64,000 nucleotides of DNA. Origin: Burhinus oedicnemus (taxonomy: Eukaryota > Chordata > Aves > Charadriiformes > Burhinidae). Position 1 is the stretch's first letter. Each line of letters opens with the position of its first letter. The position numbers and the translations under genes are program-made. Positions 13,651 through 26,200 of the stretch are shown here, one piece after another. The stretch is from NCBI GenBank assembly GCA_008921705.1, contig VFFE01007486.1:3851044-3915043 (forward strand), read 5' to 3'. The notes below the pieces were generated by a model that saw only the letters and a program-made list of their open reading frames with translations, had not been told where the DNA came from and did no database searches.

Positions 13651-16440
13651 GAGTAACCCTCCCCATACTGCATCACATTTAACATCCACTCAGAGCAAAT
13701 TTTTTGCATAAAATGAAAAATAATTAAAATTTTACACTACCAAATTCTGTTAGGTTAACCATTAAATTTCTCTATGGGGAAAGAGGTAGGAATTTTCTTC
13801 ATTAAAGATAAAGTGGACACAGGATTTCAGAATTTGTTCCATTAAACTTCCTTCTCTCTCCAGCAGAAAACTTACTTTTCAATTATTCTGTGCCCTTCTT
13901 TGATATCCTGAAAGCTTTAGATCACATTATTATTCAGTAACACCTGTTACAGTCTTTATCCTAGGATCTCACCCAAAATTACAAATTAAAATGTGTGCAT
14001 GTTTATGGAACTACCTTTGTTAGATAATGTATTAAGTGTACTCAACAACTGACTTAAAAGTTTACCCTGAAAAGCACGCCATGAACAAGCAGCAATTAAA
14101 ATAATACTTTGTTTGAATAAAGATCATAAATATCATATCCTAGGGAATTAATACCATAAGAATAAAAATGCATTTGAGTGGTAAATAGGTTTTAGCCTAC
14201 AGATGTAATTTTTTTTCTTTTAATTGCACATACATGTGTATACATACATTTGTTTTTGTAAACATACGTTCATATCGTGCCATTCTTGGTCTGTCATTAC
14301 AATTCCTACTATTTTGGAAGCACATTCTATTCATCAAAGTACTTTTGAAGTTTGCAGTGAGTTCAAAATAGTAAATTAATTTATCAGAATTCCATTTTCA
14401 CTTTCTACACAGCAATGGCTTGATTGCTCTGGAAATTCAGTATGGTCCTCTCTGGCATCTTTAGTATGTCATAACAGAGCTGTTTCTACCACTGTAAACA
14501 CAAGAAAAATGAAACAAGTACTGCCAAGCATTTTGCTCATTCGTGCTCAACAGAATCAAACACAGTCAAAACTGTTATTCATATAACATAGGTAAACAAA
14601 GGTATCTACCAATTTTCTGTTTATTCATTCCACATTTCTCTGTAGCCACAAAAACCAAATTTGACCCTGCCCCTACCAATATTAGCATATAAGAGAGGAA
14701 GATTTTGTGGTAGAAGACAAGGAAGAGGGTTGTTTTCACCTGACAAAACTATTCTCAGGAGTACCTCCCCACCTGCCAGTCTATTTCTTTGCCTCACAGC
14801 AGAGAACAGCCACTGGTTAATGAGCGTGCCCATGAAACTGCAGCCTACCTCGAATAAGATCTCTGTCCTTTGATACACAAGGCTTATTTCAATTTTTATT
14901 TTTTTTATAAAAAGTCACATGGGTTCTTCATACAACATAAAATACAGTATGTAGCTCCCAACAGTCATAAACAGTTTGAAGGCATTACAATATTTTTCTT
15001 GGCACTTCCAAAATGTAATTGTATCTACATCAGCAGATACTTATTTAGCCAAAAGTGAGGGCAAAATATCCAATCCACAAACATACATTCTTGTGATAAA
15101 GTTATGGCAGAAGAAGGGCCCTTAAGAAAAGAAAAAGGAGGAGGAGAGAGAGTCAAACTAAGTTACAAAGTTCTACTGAGATGCACCATTTAAAGTTTAC
15201 ATGTTGGAAAAAGATACCTACCCTGAGGGCAGTAGTCCTAATGGAAATTTTTTAGGATGTTTTGTATTAGCCTGATCTTAACTACATTACTAGATGAGTC
15301 ACCCTTTTTGTAAGACAATGTTTTCTTACTTCAAGACTATTAAAAATAGGCGTGTGCCACCTTGTCTGCATACTCTACAAGTTCATACCTGCTTAACTAA
15401 AGAAAAGCATTAAATTTACTGTTTATAAAACAAATTATATTAGGACTCAGACTTTCATAATATAGTTGTAAAAGGGACTTGAGGAAATAAGCAAATTAAT
15501 AAGACATGTTTAAAGAAAACTGTCCTAAAAGATAAGTAACTCATTAGTCTATTTACATTAGTGAAGTGTTTCTTTGTATTGCCTTGAATACGAATGCTAT
15601 ATATACATATACAGTATGAAAATGTATGCATGCATGTATGTTTTTCTTACTTCCACCTGAGTCAAGTTTAGCAAGCCGAAATTTGTCAGTTACTACATCT
15701 CAATAGGCCAGCAGTTAAAAATCTAGCTATGCTTCTATGAAACATTTGGGACTTGTTACGTAGTTAGAATTACATTTGTAACATAGCAGACTATAGAAAC
15801 AGTCTCATAATCTAGAGGTTAATTTTATTTTTTCAGACATCATGTAATTGCCAAAAACATATTACCATAATAATTTTTCTTGTATTTAATTTGATTAATT
15901 ACAGAATTACAATTTAATATATGGATAATAGACAGAAATGCAAGAGTACCTCAAAAATAAACAGGATAGCAAAATAATATGTCAAACTGAACCACAAGGA
16001 ACACGTTCCTTAGCAAAACTGTCTATAGGCACAAGCGTAACCTTAATATTCTAGCATCAAATACTTAAGTATTTGAAGATCCATTGAAGTAATAATTCAA
16101 AGAAAAAAAATTACTATTTGAAACCAGAAAGAGAAAAGTTGGCTGAACAATTCTCATCAACACAAATATTTTTAACATAGCTTAAATGGATTTTCTAAAT
16201 AAAACAAACAGGTTAACAGAAAAGATTACTGTCATTCTCTGAAGTTGAAGGAAACCAAGTTTCAGTCACTAATAAATATAACTGTAGATGACATGAAATT
16301 TGGAACTGTGGTCATAAAATTAAATACGTATACTCAAATATTCTTCATCACTTCTGAATTCATCCACTGATAAAATGTGCATCCAAAGTAAAATTGATCA
16401 CTTAATAATAAAGAAATCGGTTTTGAAGACTTGAACAGTA

Positions 16441-17480
16441 GTGGGGAGCCCATGTGAGGCCAGTGCCCTTAGTACCCTACACCCTCCCAGGCCATACACT
16501 TAGCTTCTGGGACATGTCCAGAGGACCTTGACAGCATGCAAGATGGCATGCCAAGAGCTGGTACCTTGCAACCCAGCCTTACAGCGTCATGCAGGACTTC
16601 CCCTTCAGACACTCTACATGGCCTGAACCTGACATCTGAATCTACTTAAGTGATACAGGACTGTATCACCCAGCGTGTAATGCTGCATTTCAGTCCAGCG
16701 TCCTCTTCAACAACTTGATACAAAGAAGAACCATCATGTAGACCACCATCCCATGGGTAAGGCCGTTTATATCCAAAGCGATATATAGTGTCAGGAAGAG
16801 ACACCCTCTTCTCCATATAGGTAGGAAAGATTACTGCCAGCTACGTTCAGCAAGGTTACAGACACCCTAGCAGCCAGTGCCAAGCAAAAGTAAAAGAAAG
16901 GGGTTTTAACAAGGCAAAACATAGTAAATTCCACATGGGAAGGCAGGTATTCCTTTCTGGAGCTCCTGGCATCTCATCATCATCCCAAAGAAGGAAAACA
17001 AAAAGGGAAGGAAAGGAAGAAGATGAGGTAGGTATCCAGAAAACCGGTCCCTAAGGATGCCTCTAAGGGGGAACAATATGTGAAAATCCACAAGCATGTG
17101 GGTCCTGTGTGAGCCACAAATAGTACACTAGTACACTGGGGACTTCTGCTAGACAAGCTTGTATCTCTAGACCCATCAGAGATCAGTCCTTCTTCTCTCT
17201 GGAGACTGTTACTGAAATCCTCAGAAGAAACACTGCATGGAAACTGCCACTTTCTTGCAGGGGTTGCTTCTCCATCAGTCTCCATAACGTGCTTTCATAA
17301 TGCTAGCAGGTCCCTAACATGGAAGCTCACAAACAGCAATGAGTAGCTACCACACAGCAGACAGCTACCTTAGCTGCAAGAGAAAACACAAAAGGGTAAT
17401 GACAGGTAGGAGCACTTCATATAGCACTGTGTAGTGGGTTCTGAACTCTCAAGAAAAGCAGACGCTGCAATACAGTCAAT
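16441..17480. other. GC-richer intronic block of unknown nature
   Basis: Base composition is clearly less AT-rich than the flanks, with a minus-strand open frame of about 100 codons at 16980-17285. It does not match CR1 or the ERVL LTR present in this window. It could be a diverged LTR element, a retrocopy or a conserved intronic element; I cannot decide. Confidence 0.4.
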
Positions 17481-20400
17481 TATTCAGCTAGTAGGAAAAG
17501 CCTAACTGAGCATGCCTTGGCTTGTAGGATGGTTGCCATTCTGGAAGGTGATCTGACCTTGAGGGTTTCCCATAGGCACAGTACAACACAGTAGAACGTA
17601 GCTATTAAGACTACTTTTGTAAAACTAACAACAACCATGAGACTGAATGATGCAGCATGGAGGTACAACAGGATGATGCTCAATAGGTTAAAAAAGATAT
17701 TCTCCCCTTAAATATGCTTTCCTTTAACTGTGGCATGAACTGTGAATAAAATGCTTGTCTAATATGAATTTACATGGCTCAACTGTCCACTATAAAAATA
17801 AGTCATGTTATATCAACCTGAAGACCTGGTATTTGAAGTCTTTTGAATGGTAAGGCACAATACTCAAACTGCAGACTTGGAGTGCTAACAGTGTCTATTC
17901 AAAACCTCATTAAAGATAATCAATTATGTAAGATGAATCTGTTATGGGGTGTCCAAATTGGCTATGGAGGACTCTTACTACACTGCTTGCATGAGGAGTA
18001 AAGAACATGAAAGGCTTTCCCTTCCTGAAATCATGTGATGCAGCAAAAAGCAAATCTAAACTTCAAGGAACTTAAAGTAGTTTTTCATACAGACCAGGCA
18101 TAAGACGACACTATCGTGGTTACTAAAGCAGATACATTGCATGCTGCCATAGTAACAGAACATTAGGTAAGTAAAGATCAAGTAAGGGATTAGCCTGATT
18201 TACCACCATGCAAGTCTTCATTTTTACTTTAACCTACGTAGACTTTTTATCATAACCAACAGCTGGAAAAGATTGTATTGGCTTTAGTGAAAACAAAAAA
18301 TGTGAAAACATGATGAAATACACATGCAAAATATGTATCTATGAACAGTATGAAGAGAATGACAGGTCATTTACAGCATTTTTGCCCCATATAGAAAGAA
18401 ATAGTTAAACTTAGTGAATGTTCCTTTCATTTGAATAAGCTGCATCCAAGCTGTTTTAGAGAAAGCTGCTTGGAATGGATCTCATTTTTAAAATAAATTA
18501 TAACTAATCTTCTTACGAGATTAATGAAGCCCTTATATATGCAGGAGCACGGAAATTCATTTGCATGAAGTTTTCAGTATTGTTTCAGGTTTGTAATTTT
18601 TTTGTATGAAATAATACTGTGTATATGTTACATAAAATTAGCATAAAATACTATAAAAACATTTTTTTAAGCAAAATTGTTCAAAATATTACAAATGTAT
18701 TTATTTTTCTTTTACATAATCTATAAAGAAGAAAGAATAGCACTGATTAAAAGAATACAAGGAGTCACCTTCATAAGGATGGGAGGGCAGCAGAGGGAGA
18801 GCACAGAAACCATTTTTTCACATTGTATTAGTTTCTAGTTTCCCCACAAGAAGCATGACGACTCAGTTCCCATCTTCACAAGAGATGCTCTGTAATGATG
18901 GGGACATGTGAGGAAGGAGGCATAACCAAATTGGACAGCTGAATGATGGGAGTAGGGTGCTGTCTCCTTCTCCAGCTACATAAAGCAACATATTTTACAT
19001 AAGGTGTCCATTTGGCTTTCTCCTTGCCCACTACAGAACATCTCTAGCAAAGGATCAAATAAACTACAAAAAGATGAACAAGAACTTTTTAAAAATATAA
19101 ATCAGCACTGGTTTTGATTATTCTTTTCCTTTAAAGTTTACACATCCTCAGTACATTCTGAACGTCTTCTGAACTAAATAACTCTTAAATATTTGAGTAA
19201 TACTGAACGATACAGGTAAATAAATTAGCCTTTCCATTACAAAAGTAGTACAGTCTACAGTTAAGTTCAAGGAACATGGAAATGAAAATGGATCTACTTG
19301 ATCCAGTAATGACTGATAAATTGCCATTAAATGTTAAGAACATACATGGTAAATAAATATTAAAAAAACATAGGAAAAAGAAAAATAATATCAAAGTTAA
19401 CACAGAACTAGGAGTTTGCTGAGATTTTTTCCAACTGGAATACTGAACCTTTTGTCAAGATATGATCAACATAGTACATTCAGTGAGCTGATTCATGGCA
19501 TTTACATCATTTTATGCTGGCATTACTGGCTTCAGCAAGCTTGACTGACAGAAGTACAACAATTCTTGTTACAGCAAATATTTACAAATATTGTAAGAAA
19601 AGAGCATATCCAAGCAGCTGAATCAGCTTTCTACATTCCCTTATTAACATTACCAGAGGGAATTTTTCTGTGAAAGTCTCTGCTATATAGATAATACTTA
19701 AAATTATAGACAATACTTAAAAGAAGTCTGCACTGTAAAAGCATGCATACACTCTTAGAATTAGGAATTCAGTGAAAACTCCCATCATGGAGGTACAGAC
19801 AGATTTGCTTCTTGCTAGATGAAATAAACTGGACAGTGCAAAAAGGGTCTCAGAAGTGTGTAGGGGGGGTGTTTTTTGTTGGTTTTTTTTTTTAATATTT
19901 AACTGCCATTCTGACTCTGCAAAAACTTATTTACTTGATTTAACTGAAATTAAGTCAATGGGACAAGTCAGATCATTAGTTAAGTAAGTACAAGCAAAAT
20001 GACTACTGTAATGGGATCTATATTTAGACTGGAAAAAAAGAACTTCATTTTTTCATCTAATTACTTTTGCACTTCTCAAAGATTGGAAGCTGCCCTTTTT
20101 TCCATTGAACTATCATTCAAGGTAAAGTATTAGTTCCAACTCCTATTCATCAAGGAGATAAAATCATTGCTTAATTTTATATCATACTGTACTATGAAAT
20201 TCCTCTTTTGCAGACTTATCAGACTGATTCATTCTATTAACTATTTTTCGTCTTGTGAGTCATCTTGCTCATATGACAACCACAGTAACAATACTTGAGC
20301 TTTTAAAATTTATATTCAAACTGAACTGTTTTATGCAAGGAAAGATCACTTAAAGTTAAATGAAAATTACTACGTACTTTTCCAAGAGCACAAGAATTTC

Positions 20401-20807
20401 AGAAAATTTAAAAAAATGCTTTGATAATCACTGGGCCAACTCAAGAACTTCTTATCTAGATTTTATTTGTGAAAAACTCTTAATGGCAGAATGAATTCTG
20501 TTCGCATAAAGTTTGTAAATATCCAATAGCTATCAAAAATAAGTGGACAAAATGGAGATACTGCTTATTTTGAAAATGTTTTTCCAGTTTAAGTCAGATC
20601 ACATCCCCATTTTCAAAGCTTCCCCTAAGCTTGAATGAGTTAAAAATATTGTTCTGAAAATATTAACCCTAGTAATTTCTGAGATGAAATATTCTTTTCA
20701 ATAACTCAATAAAAGCTGTTAAAAATGGCATTTATAAAGCCAAGAGACACCCATACTGGCAATCTCAGCCGAACGAATGTTTCCTAGGAAATCAAGGACA
20801 GTCTCCC

Positions 20808-21915
20808 TTCCAATCTCTCAGCTTTGTAATAAAAAACATGAGAATCCTAAGAATTTCCAGGCTTCCCAGATGTATAAATGGAGTTTTCTGTATTTCAGTT
20901 CATGACCATTGCCTGTTCTCTTTTCCCCGAACACCACCGAGGAAGAGTCTGACTCTATCTTCTTCACTCCACCCCATCTGGCATTTGTACACATTGCTAA
21001 GATCCCCCTGAACCTTCTCTTCTCCAGGCATAACAGTCCAAGCTCTTGCAGCATCTCCTCATATGACAGATGCTTCACTACCTTAATCATCATCATGGCC
21101 CTTTGCTCAACTCTCTCCAGGATGACCATGTCTCTCCTGCACAGGGGGGCCCAGAATTGGACTCAAAACTCCAGATGTGACCTCACCAGTGCTGAGAAGA
21201 GACAAAGGGTCACATCCCTTGACCTGCTGGCAATGTTCTGCCTACCGTAGCTGTTAGCCTTCTTTGCCGTAAGGGCACCTCACCAGCTCCTGTTCAACTT
21301 GTTGTCCATCAGTACTCCCTAAGGCCTTTTCTGCAAAGCTGCTTCCCAGGTGGTCAGCCCCCAGCCTGTAATGGCACCTGGGGTTAGTACTTCCCAAGTG
21401 CAGGAGTTTGCACTTCCCCTTGCTGAATTTCATGAGACTCCTGTTCACCCATTTCTCCAGCCTGTCAAAGTCCTTCCGAATGGCAGCACAACCACTTGGT
21501 CTATCAACCACTCCTTCCAATTCTACATCATCTGCAGGCTTGCTGAAGGTGTGCTCTGCCCTATCATTCAGATCATTAGTGAAGATTTTAACCAACATTG
21601 ACTACTGTGACTGGGCTCCAGCTGGACTTTGTGTTTGAGCCTGGCAGTTCAGCCAGTTCTCAGTCCACCTCATTGTCCACTTTTCAAGTCTGCACCTAAT
21701 CAGTTTGTCAATGAGAAAGTCATGGGACATAGCATCAAAAGCCTTGCTGAAATCAAGACAAACCATATCCATTTGCCTCCTCATCCACCAAGCTAGTCAT
21801 TGCACTGTAGAAGGCTGGTCAGGTTGGTCAGGTATGATTTCCCTTTGTAAATTCATGCTGACTACTCCCAGCCACCTTCTTGTCTTTAACATGTTTGGAA
21901 ATCCTAAGTTTAAAA
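20808..21915 (-). mobile_element. CR1 LINE fragment with reverse-transcriptase remnants
   Basis: Read on the minus strand from 21915 down, it carries CR1 ORF2 pieces in order: LDFSKAFDAMSHDFLIDKL (21.60-21.78 kb), then a segment with the DD of the RT active site (PADDVELEGVV) and FDRLEKWVNRSLMKFSKGKC, then the C-terminal LGLLCLEKRRF region. Frameshifts separate the pieces, and the F before ADD is replaced by P. It is a dead copy covering the later RT domain to near the 3' end. Confidence 0.9.
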
Positions 21916-23140
21916 GCTAGAGGAGTGTGGAACCTCTAAGAATCCTACTCAAAACAAGATTTACAAAAATTCCGGGCCTCCACCTATGGAGATGAGAGCC
22001 CAGTCCCTGTTAAAACCAGAACTCCCAAGGTTTCACAGCCTTATCTCCTTGACACATGCCTGAAAAATTCAGTCAGGTAGTTCTAGAAATGCACATAATA
22101 TGCAATATTTGCCCACTGTAATAACCAGAAACTTCAACCTTGTTGCATTCCTGGACGCCTAGAAAGGCAACATGCAGAATACCACAGCGATATCTGAGCT
22201 CTGTTTAAGCTTTCTAGCTTGTCTATAGTGACAGAGCTGAGCTTGGAGTGGTCTAATTTACCCAAACCAGAAGCTAAACCAATACTACATCTTGTAAACA
22301 ACATGAGCCACCGAACTGAACAACTAGTATGTCACTCACCATGCCCTAACAGGACATATTTTTTGCTCTGTTTTTCTTAAATAGGAACTATGATCTTTTC
22401 TCTGGAAAGATATTTTTAATCCAAAAGAAAGTCCCTTTCACTTCATCAGTTTCCAAGCTTTTATCCCTCAGATCTCATGATGGAGTCAAGCAAGACTCCT
22501 CTGAATCAGTGCCTATCAGTTTACAATAACCATCAGTGCGCTCATTATACAGTACACTTCAGAGTTCTTCCTTTCTACATTGTTTTTAGATTGAATCAGT
22601 CTAGATAAAAGACTAAATCTAGCCTTTATGTTAAACTGCCATTAAACCACTGTTACCACTACAGGAAAAGGTTAAAAACCAGTTCAACAAAGTATTTATA
22701 AATTAATGGAATACCTCAATATCATATAATCACTATATCAATTTAGGTAACAAGTTGCTGTATGTAGAAGAGTGAAGAGCCCTAAAGAGTTAATATTTAA
22801 TTTCCAGTCTACTACTTCGATTAGAAAGATTGAACATATTCACAATTGAACTGGAAATGAAAGAAAAATATTGTTTATTCTTTATAAAGCTATTCAAAAT
22901 TAATCTCTGTTTGACTCCGTAGTATACATAGCTTTTTATAAGGTTCTCTAGTCTAACAGAAGTAAATAAAGGTAAATAACACATAATATAAGTATTCCAG
23001 TGAACAAGCTAAAACAACTTGCCTAAGCACATTTTATTCATCATAAAACTTTTCTTAAAGACATTTAGAACTATAGCACATAAGATTCCAAAGTAGACTC
23101 AGGAATATGCAAACTGACAGCCACAAGGACAAACACATAC

Positions 23141-23186
23141 CCTTAATAATCGATTCAGCTGCATACAGATCCCGCTTGTAGGTCAC
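23141..23186 (-). CDS. Small coding exon (46 nt), unrecognised gene
   Basis: This short exon is read on the minus strand as 15 codons plus one base: VTYKRDLYAAESIIK. The acceptor tract ends ctgtcctttag and the donor is gtatgtg. It joins the upstream exon in phase 0 and the downstream exon in phase 1, forming a split GAC. The introns around it are about 7.7 and 12.5 kb. Its strong phase agreement makes it credible despite its size. Confidence 0.8.
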
Positions 23187-25589
23187 CTAAAGGACAGACA
23201 AGCCTCATTAGATTTAACACAGCAGGAAGGAATGTAAAACCAATAAAACAATGCCCTGAAGGCAATCCTTTACATTTTAAATACCATAAACAAATGATAT
23301 TGTCAGTTTCTTAATTCTGGTAAAATATCACTGGCAAGTCATGAGAACAGAAGTTGCAGAAATTACTGGAAACTCAAGAGAAGCCTTTTTAAAATACTTA
23401 GATCTGCTTAGAACTCATTTGAAACCTAAAACTATTTTTAACCCTTTGAAGAATCACAAAAACATGACATTGCATCTATTTTCACACATCCTTTTTCACA
23501 ATTCCTTAAAAAACTGTATTTCTACTCCATAATTTTACCGTGAAATAGATTCATTTTTTATAGGACTTGTGATCATAAAAATGACAACCAGGGAGAAGCC
23601 TCGTTATTTCTTTTACTAATATAGATGTAATTTTTCAGTAGTACAAGACTATTACTGTTAATGAGAGTCCAATTAATCAGTGGGAGTCAGTGAGACTACA
23701 GTAGGCTTTGTATGAGCTTTCAGAGGATTAAAAACCATCAAGATCTTCCTGAAGACATTATTCAGATCAAGTTAGATGGAAAATTAGATGTTGAATATTT
23801 ACTTGGTACTTGCAAAAAACACCTTTCCTATCTGCCTTTGTACCCTCGTGGTGGTTGACAATCCCAGTATTAGGCTTTGCAAATAAAATAACAGAAAACT
23901 AAAGACAGCATCTACCCAGGACACTAACAGTCTTCGCTAGCAATGTCTTTGCAGTGACATGCAGTGACATGAACTGATATAAGAATAACTCCCAAATATT
24001 TGTCTTTGGTTTTACTGTAACTTCCTTTTATGTTAAATATTATGGGATTTTCTGCATTGTTTCTCTAGAGTCTGAATAACTTTTTTCCTTCTTTTTTAAA
24101 TGGACTGAATAAGATTTCAAGAGCCTTAGTGCTGCAAAGTAAATCTTACAGCAGAAACATACTATTGTAGGTATTAGCATTTTAGTCTCCACGTAAATGA
24201 CTTTCTCATTTTAACATAAGGATTCTTGTAACTGCTTTCCTTTCCACCTCATAAATTAAGCTGTGTATTGTAGTCAGAAACAGATCACTAATATTACCTT
24301 TCTCATTACTCATCATTTTTCCAAGGAATGATATTCTTTTAAAATCAAAAATTAAATTTACTTCGCCACAGCTTGTCCTGCAGTAGAAGCAGCCAGAGAA
24401 TGAATCTAGCCTGGGAAAACTTAGGTATCCGAGTTTACATACTGTTGGGAAGAACCAATGTCTTGAATTTAAATTTAAGGATAAAGAATCACTGAGTCAC
24501 CAATTCTATTGCAAGGTTTCTTTCTAATTACCTGTTTTTAGAGGACTTTTATACTGAACTTTCAGTAAACCTGTAACAGATTACCATCTAAAAACCCTTC
24601 AAGAAACAAGACTATCTAAGCTCTGTCAAAAGTGGTCTCACATACTCTAAGGTTCACAATCTCTTTAAGATGCAACAGTATTTTTAAATAGTCTGATTTT
24701 AAAAAGAAGTTACTTCCTAAAGTAGGCCCAGTCTTCAAGAAAACAGCACAGAATAATAAAAAATTAAGGATGAAGCTTTAAAACCACTTCTGAAATTCTG
24801 AGCCAGACATCAGCAAATACTTTTTAGAGCAGTTTCCTAGAGAAATAAATCATCTGAGACCATATCACACTATCCATATGTATTTCTTTCATAATCTTTG
24901 ATCCTATAAGCTAATTTCAGATACAAGCTCCTATAAGCTTTATTAAAACAGTAAGTTGACAGAGAAAAAAACCCTGCCAGCTACCACAGCTAACCACAAC
25001 TTAACAGTCAGGAGGGATTCTCTACACCTCTTTCAATATTGAATAGGTGCTAAATCCAACCAAAGTTTCTCTTAATGTATGCATATTCATAATGTCTCTG
25101 AATTTTCTTGTGCTGATTAAGAGGTGTTCTTGCAATTTAGATGAGACTTACTCAAAAGGCAGGCAACCATGACAGAGACACTCTTTGGTTTAATTCTGAC
25201 TATTGATTGTTTTAGTATGAATTTGTTTTAAACAACTTTTAAGGCTAGTCAACGCCACAGTTTATTGTTCTGAGCAGCTATACCGTTTTATCTCTAGTTT
25301 CACTAAAGTGGATTTGCATTCTAGGCTCGCTCCAGCCAGAAGCAATTCAAAACAAGCCAAATCAACCAGGAAGAATACTTTAACTGCCACTCAGTATGGA
25401 AGATGGCACTCTCCACTCTCGCAGCCCAGATGAGGTGCAAAAATCACAATGGAAAAAGAATAAGCAAGAAAGATGATACACAGTTCTCTGTCACTGTGCA
25501 GAAGAGGTATCTTCTACCTCATCTCTTTTTTGGGGTTTTGTATCACATTACTAAGCTAAATCTCCACAGACTTTTCAAATTACCATTTA

Positions 25590-26200
25590 ATATTTTTCAT
25601 GCTCTTCTCTGAACCTTCTCTATTTATCAACAGTTGCACAGAGCTTGAGTCCAGATTTGACCATAGTATTCTAGATGCACTTGTAATACCAGAACACCTC
25701 TTTTCTAATTTCTTATTCTTGTTTACATATCCATGGCTGACATAAGGTATTTTCCCACAGTGGAAACTTTCTATCCTCTGTGATTCCTACACAACTTTCA
25801 AAGTCACTGTCTTCATAGAACAATTCTCTAAATCTGGCCTATAATTTTTGTTTTTAAAAACACTTCTTTATATTTGGCTGCAATGAAAAATATACCTTTT
25901 GTTTAAATTGTTTGCCACGCAATCCTTACCAATAGGTTACTTCTGATCAGTTATTTTTTTATTTACAAATCCTTAAATCTTTGTGGTGTCTGCAAACTTT
26001 ATCACACAAACATTAAATAGCTTAGAGACAGTAACAGTTTCTGCAGAACTGCATGTGGTGAGAATTATCTTTTGAAATACATCAGTTATCCAATTTTTAA
26101 TCTATTTAATCTATTTAATGACGACTACTACAATTACAGTCATCCTATTTTTAAGAAGCCATGGAGTAATAAGTGAAACTTCTGCCAATTATATATTTTA
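25590..26200 (-). mobile_element. Very old CR1-like LINE relic
   Basis: The plus strand keeps short blocks of an old amniote CR1 in the right order: gaaccttctctatttatcaac, then gtctgcaaactttatca, then catcagttatccaatttttaatc. These correspond in reverse to conserved RT segments. Divergence is high and no frame survives. The match rests on my memory of the consensus and needs a masker run. Confidence 0.6.

Larger units (their letters stand above)
10659..23140 (-). other. Large intron (12.5 kb) with CR1 copies
   Basis: The largest intron seen. It contains a poly-A tract, two minus-strand CR1 fragments (13.15-13.43 and 20.81-21.92 kb), a pyrimidine-rich tract and an unexplained GC-richer block at 16.44-17.48 kb. 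The remainder is AT-rich and featureless to my reading. Confidence 0.75.

Noticed and set aside
13279..13682. Three overlapping plus-strand open frames of 95-106 codons
   Set aside because: They arise from the pyrimidine-rich tract, which lacks stops in any frame, and begin inside an antisense CR1.
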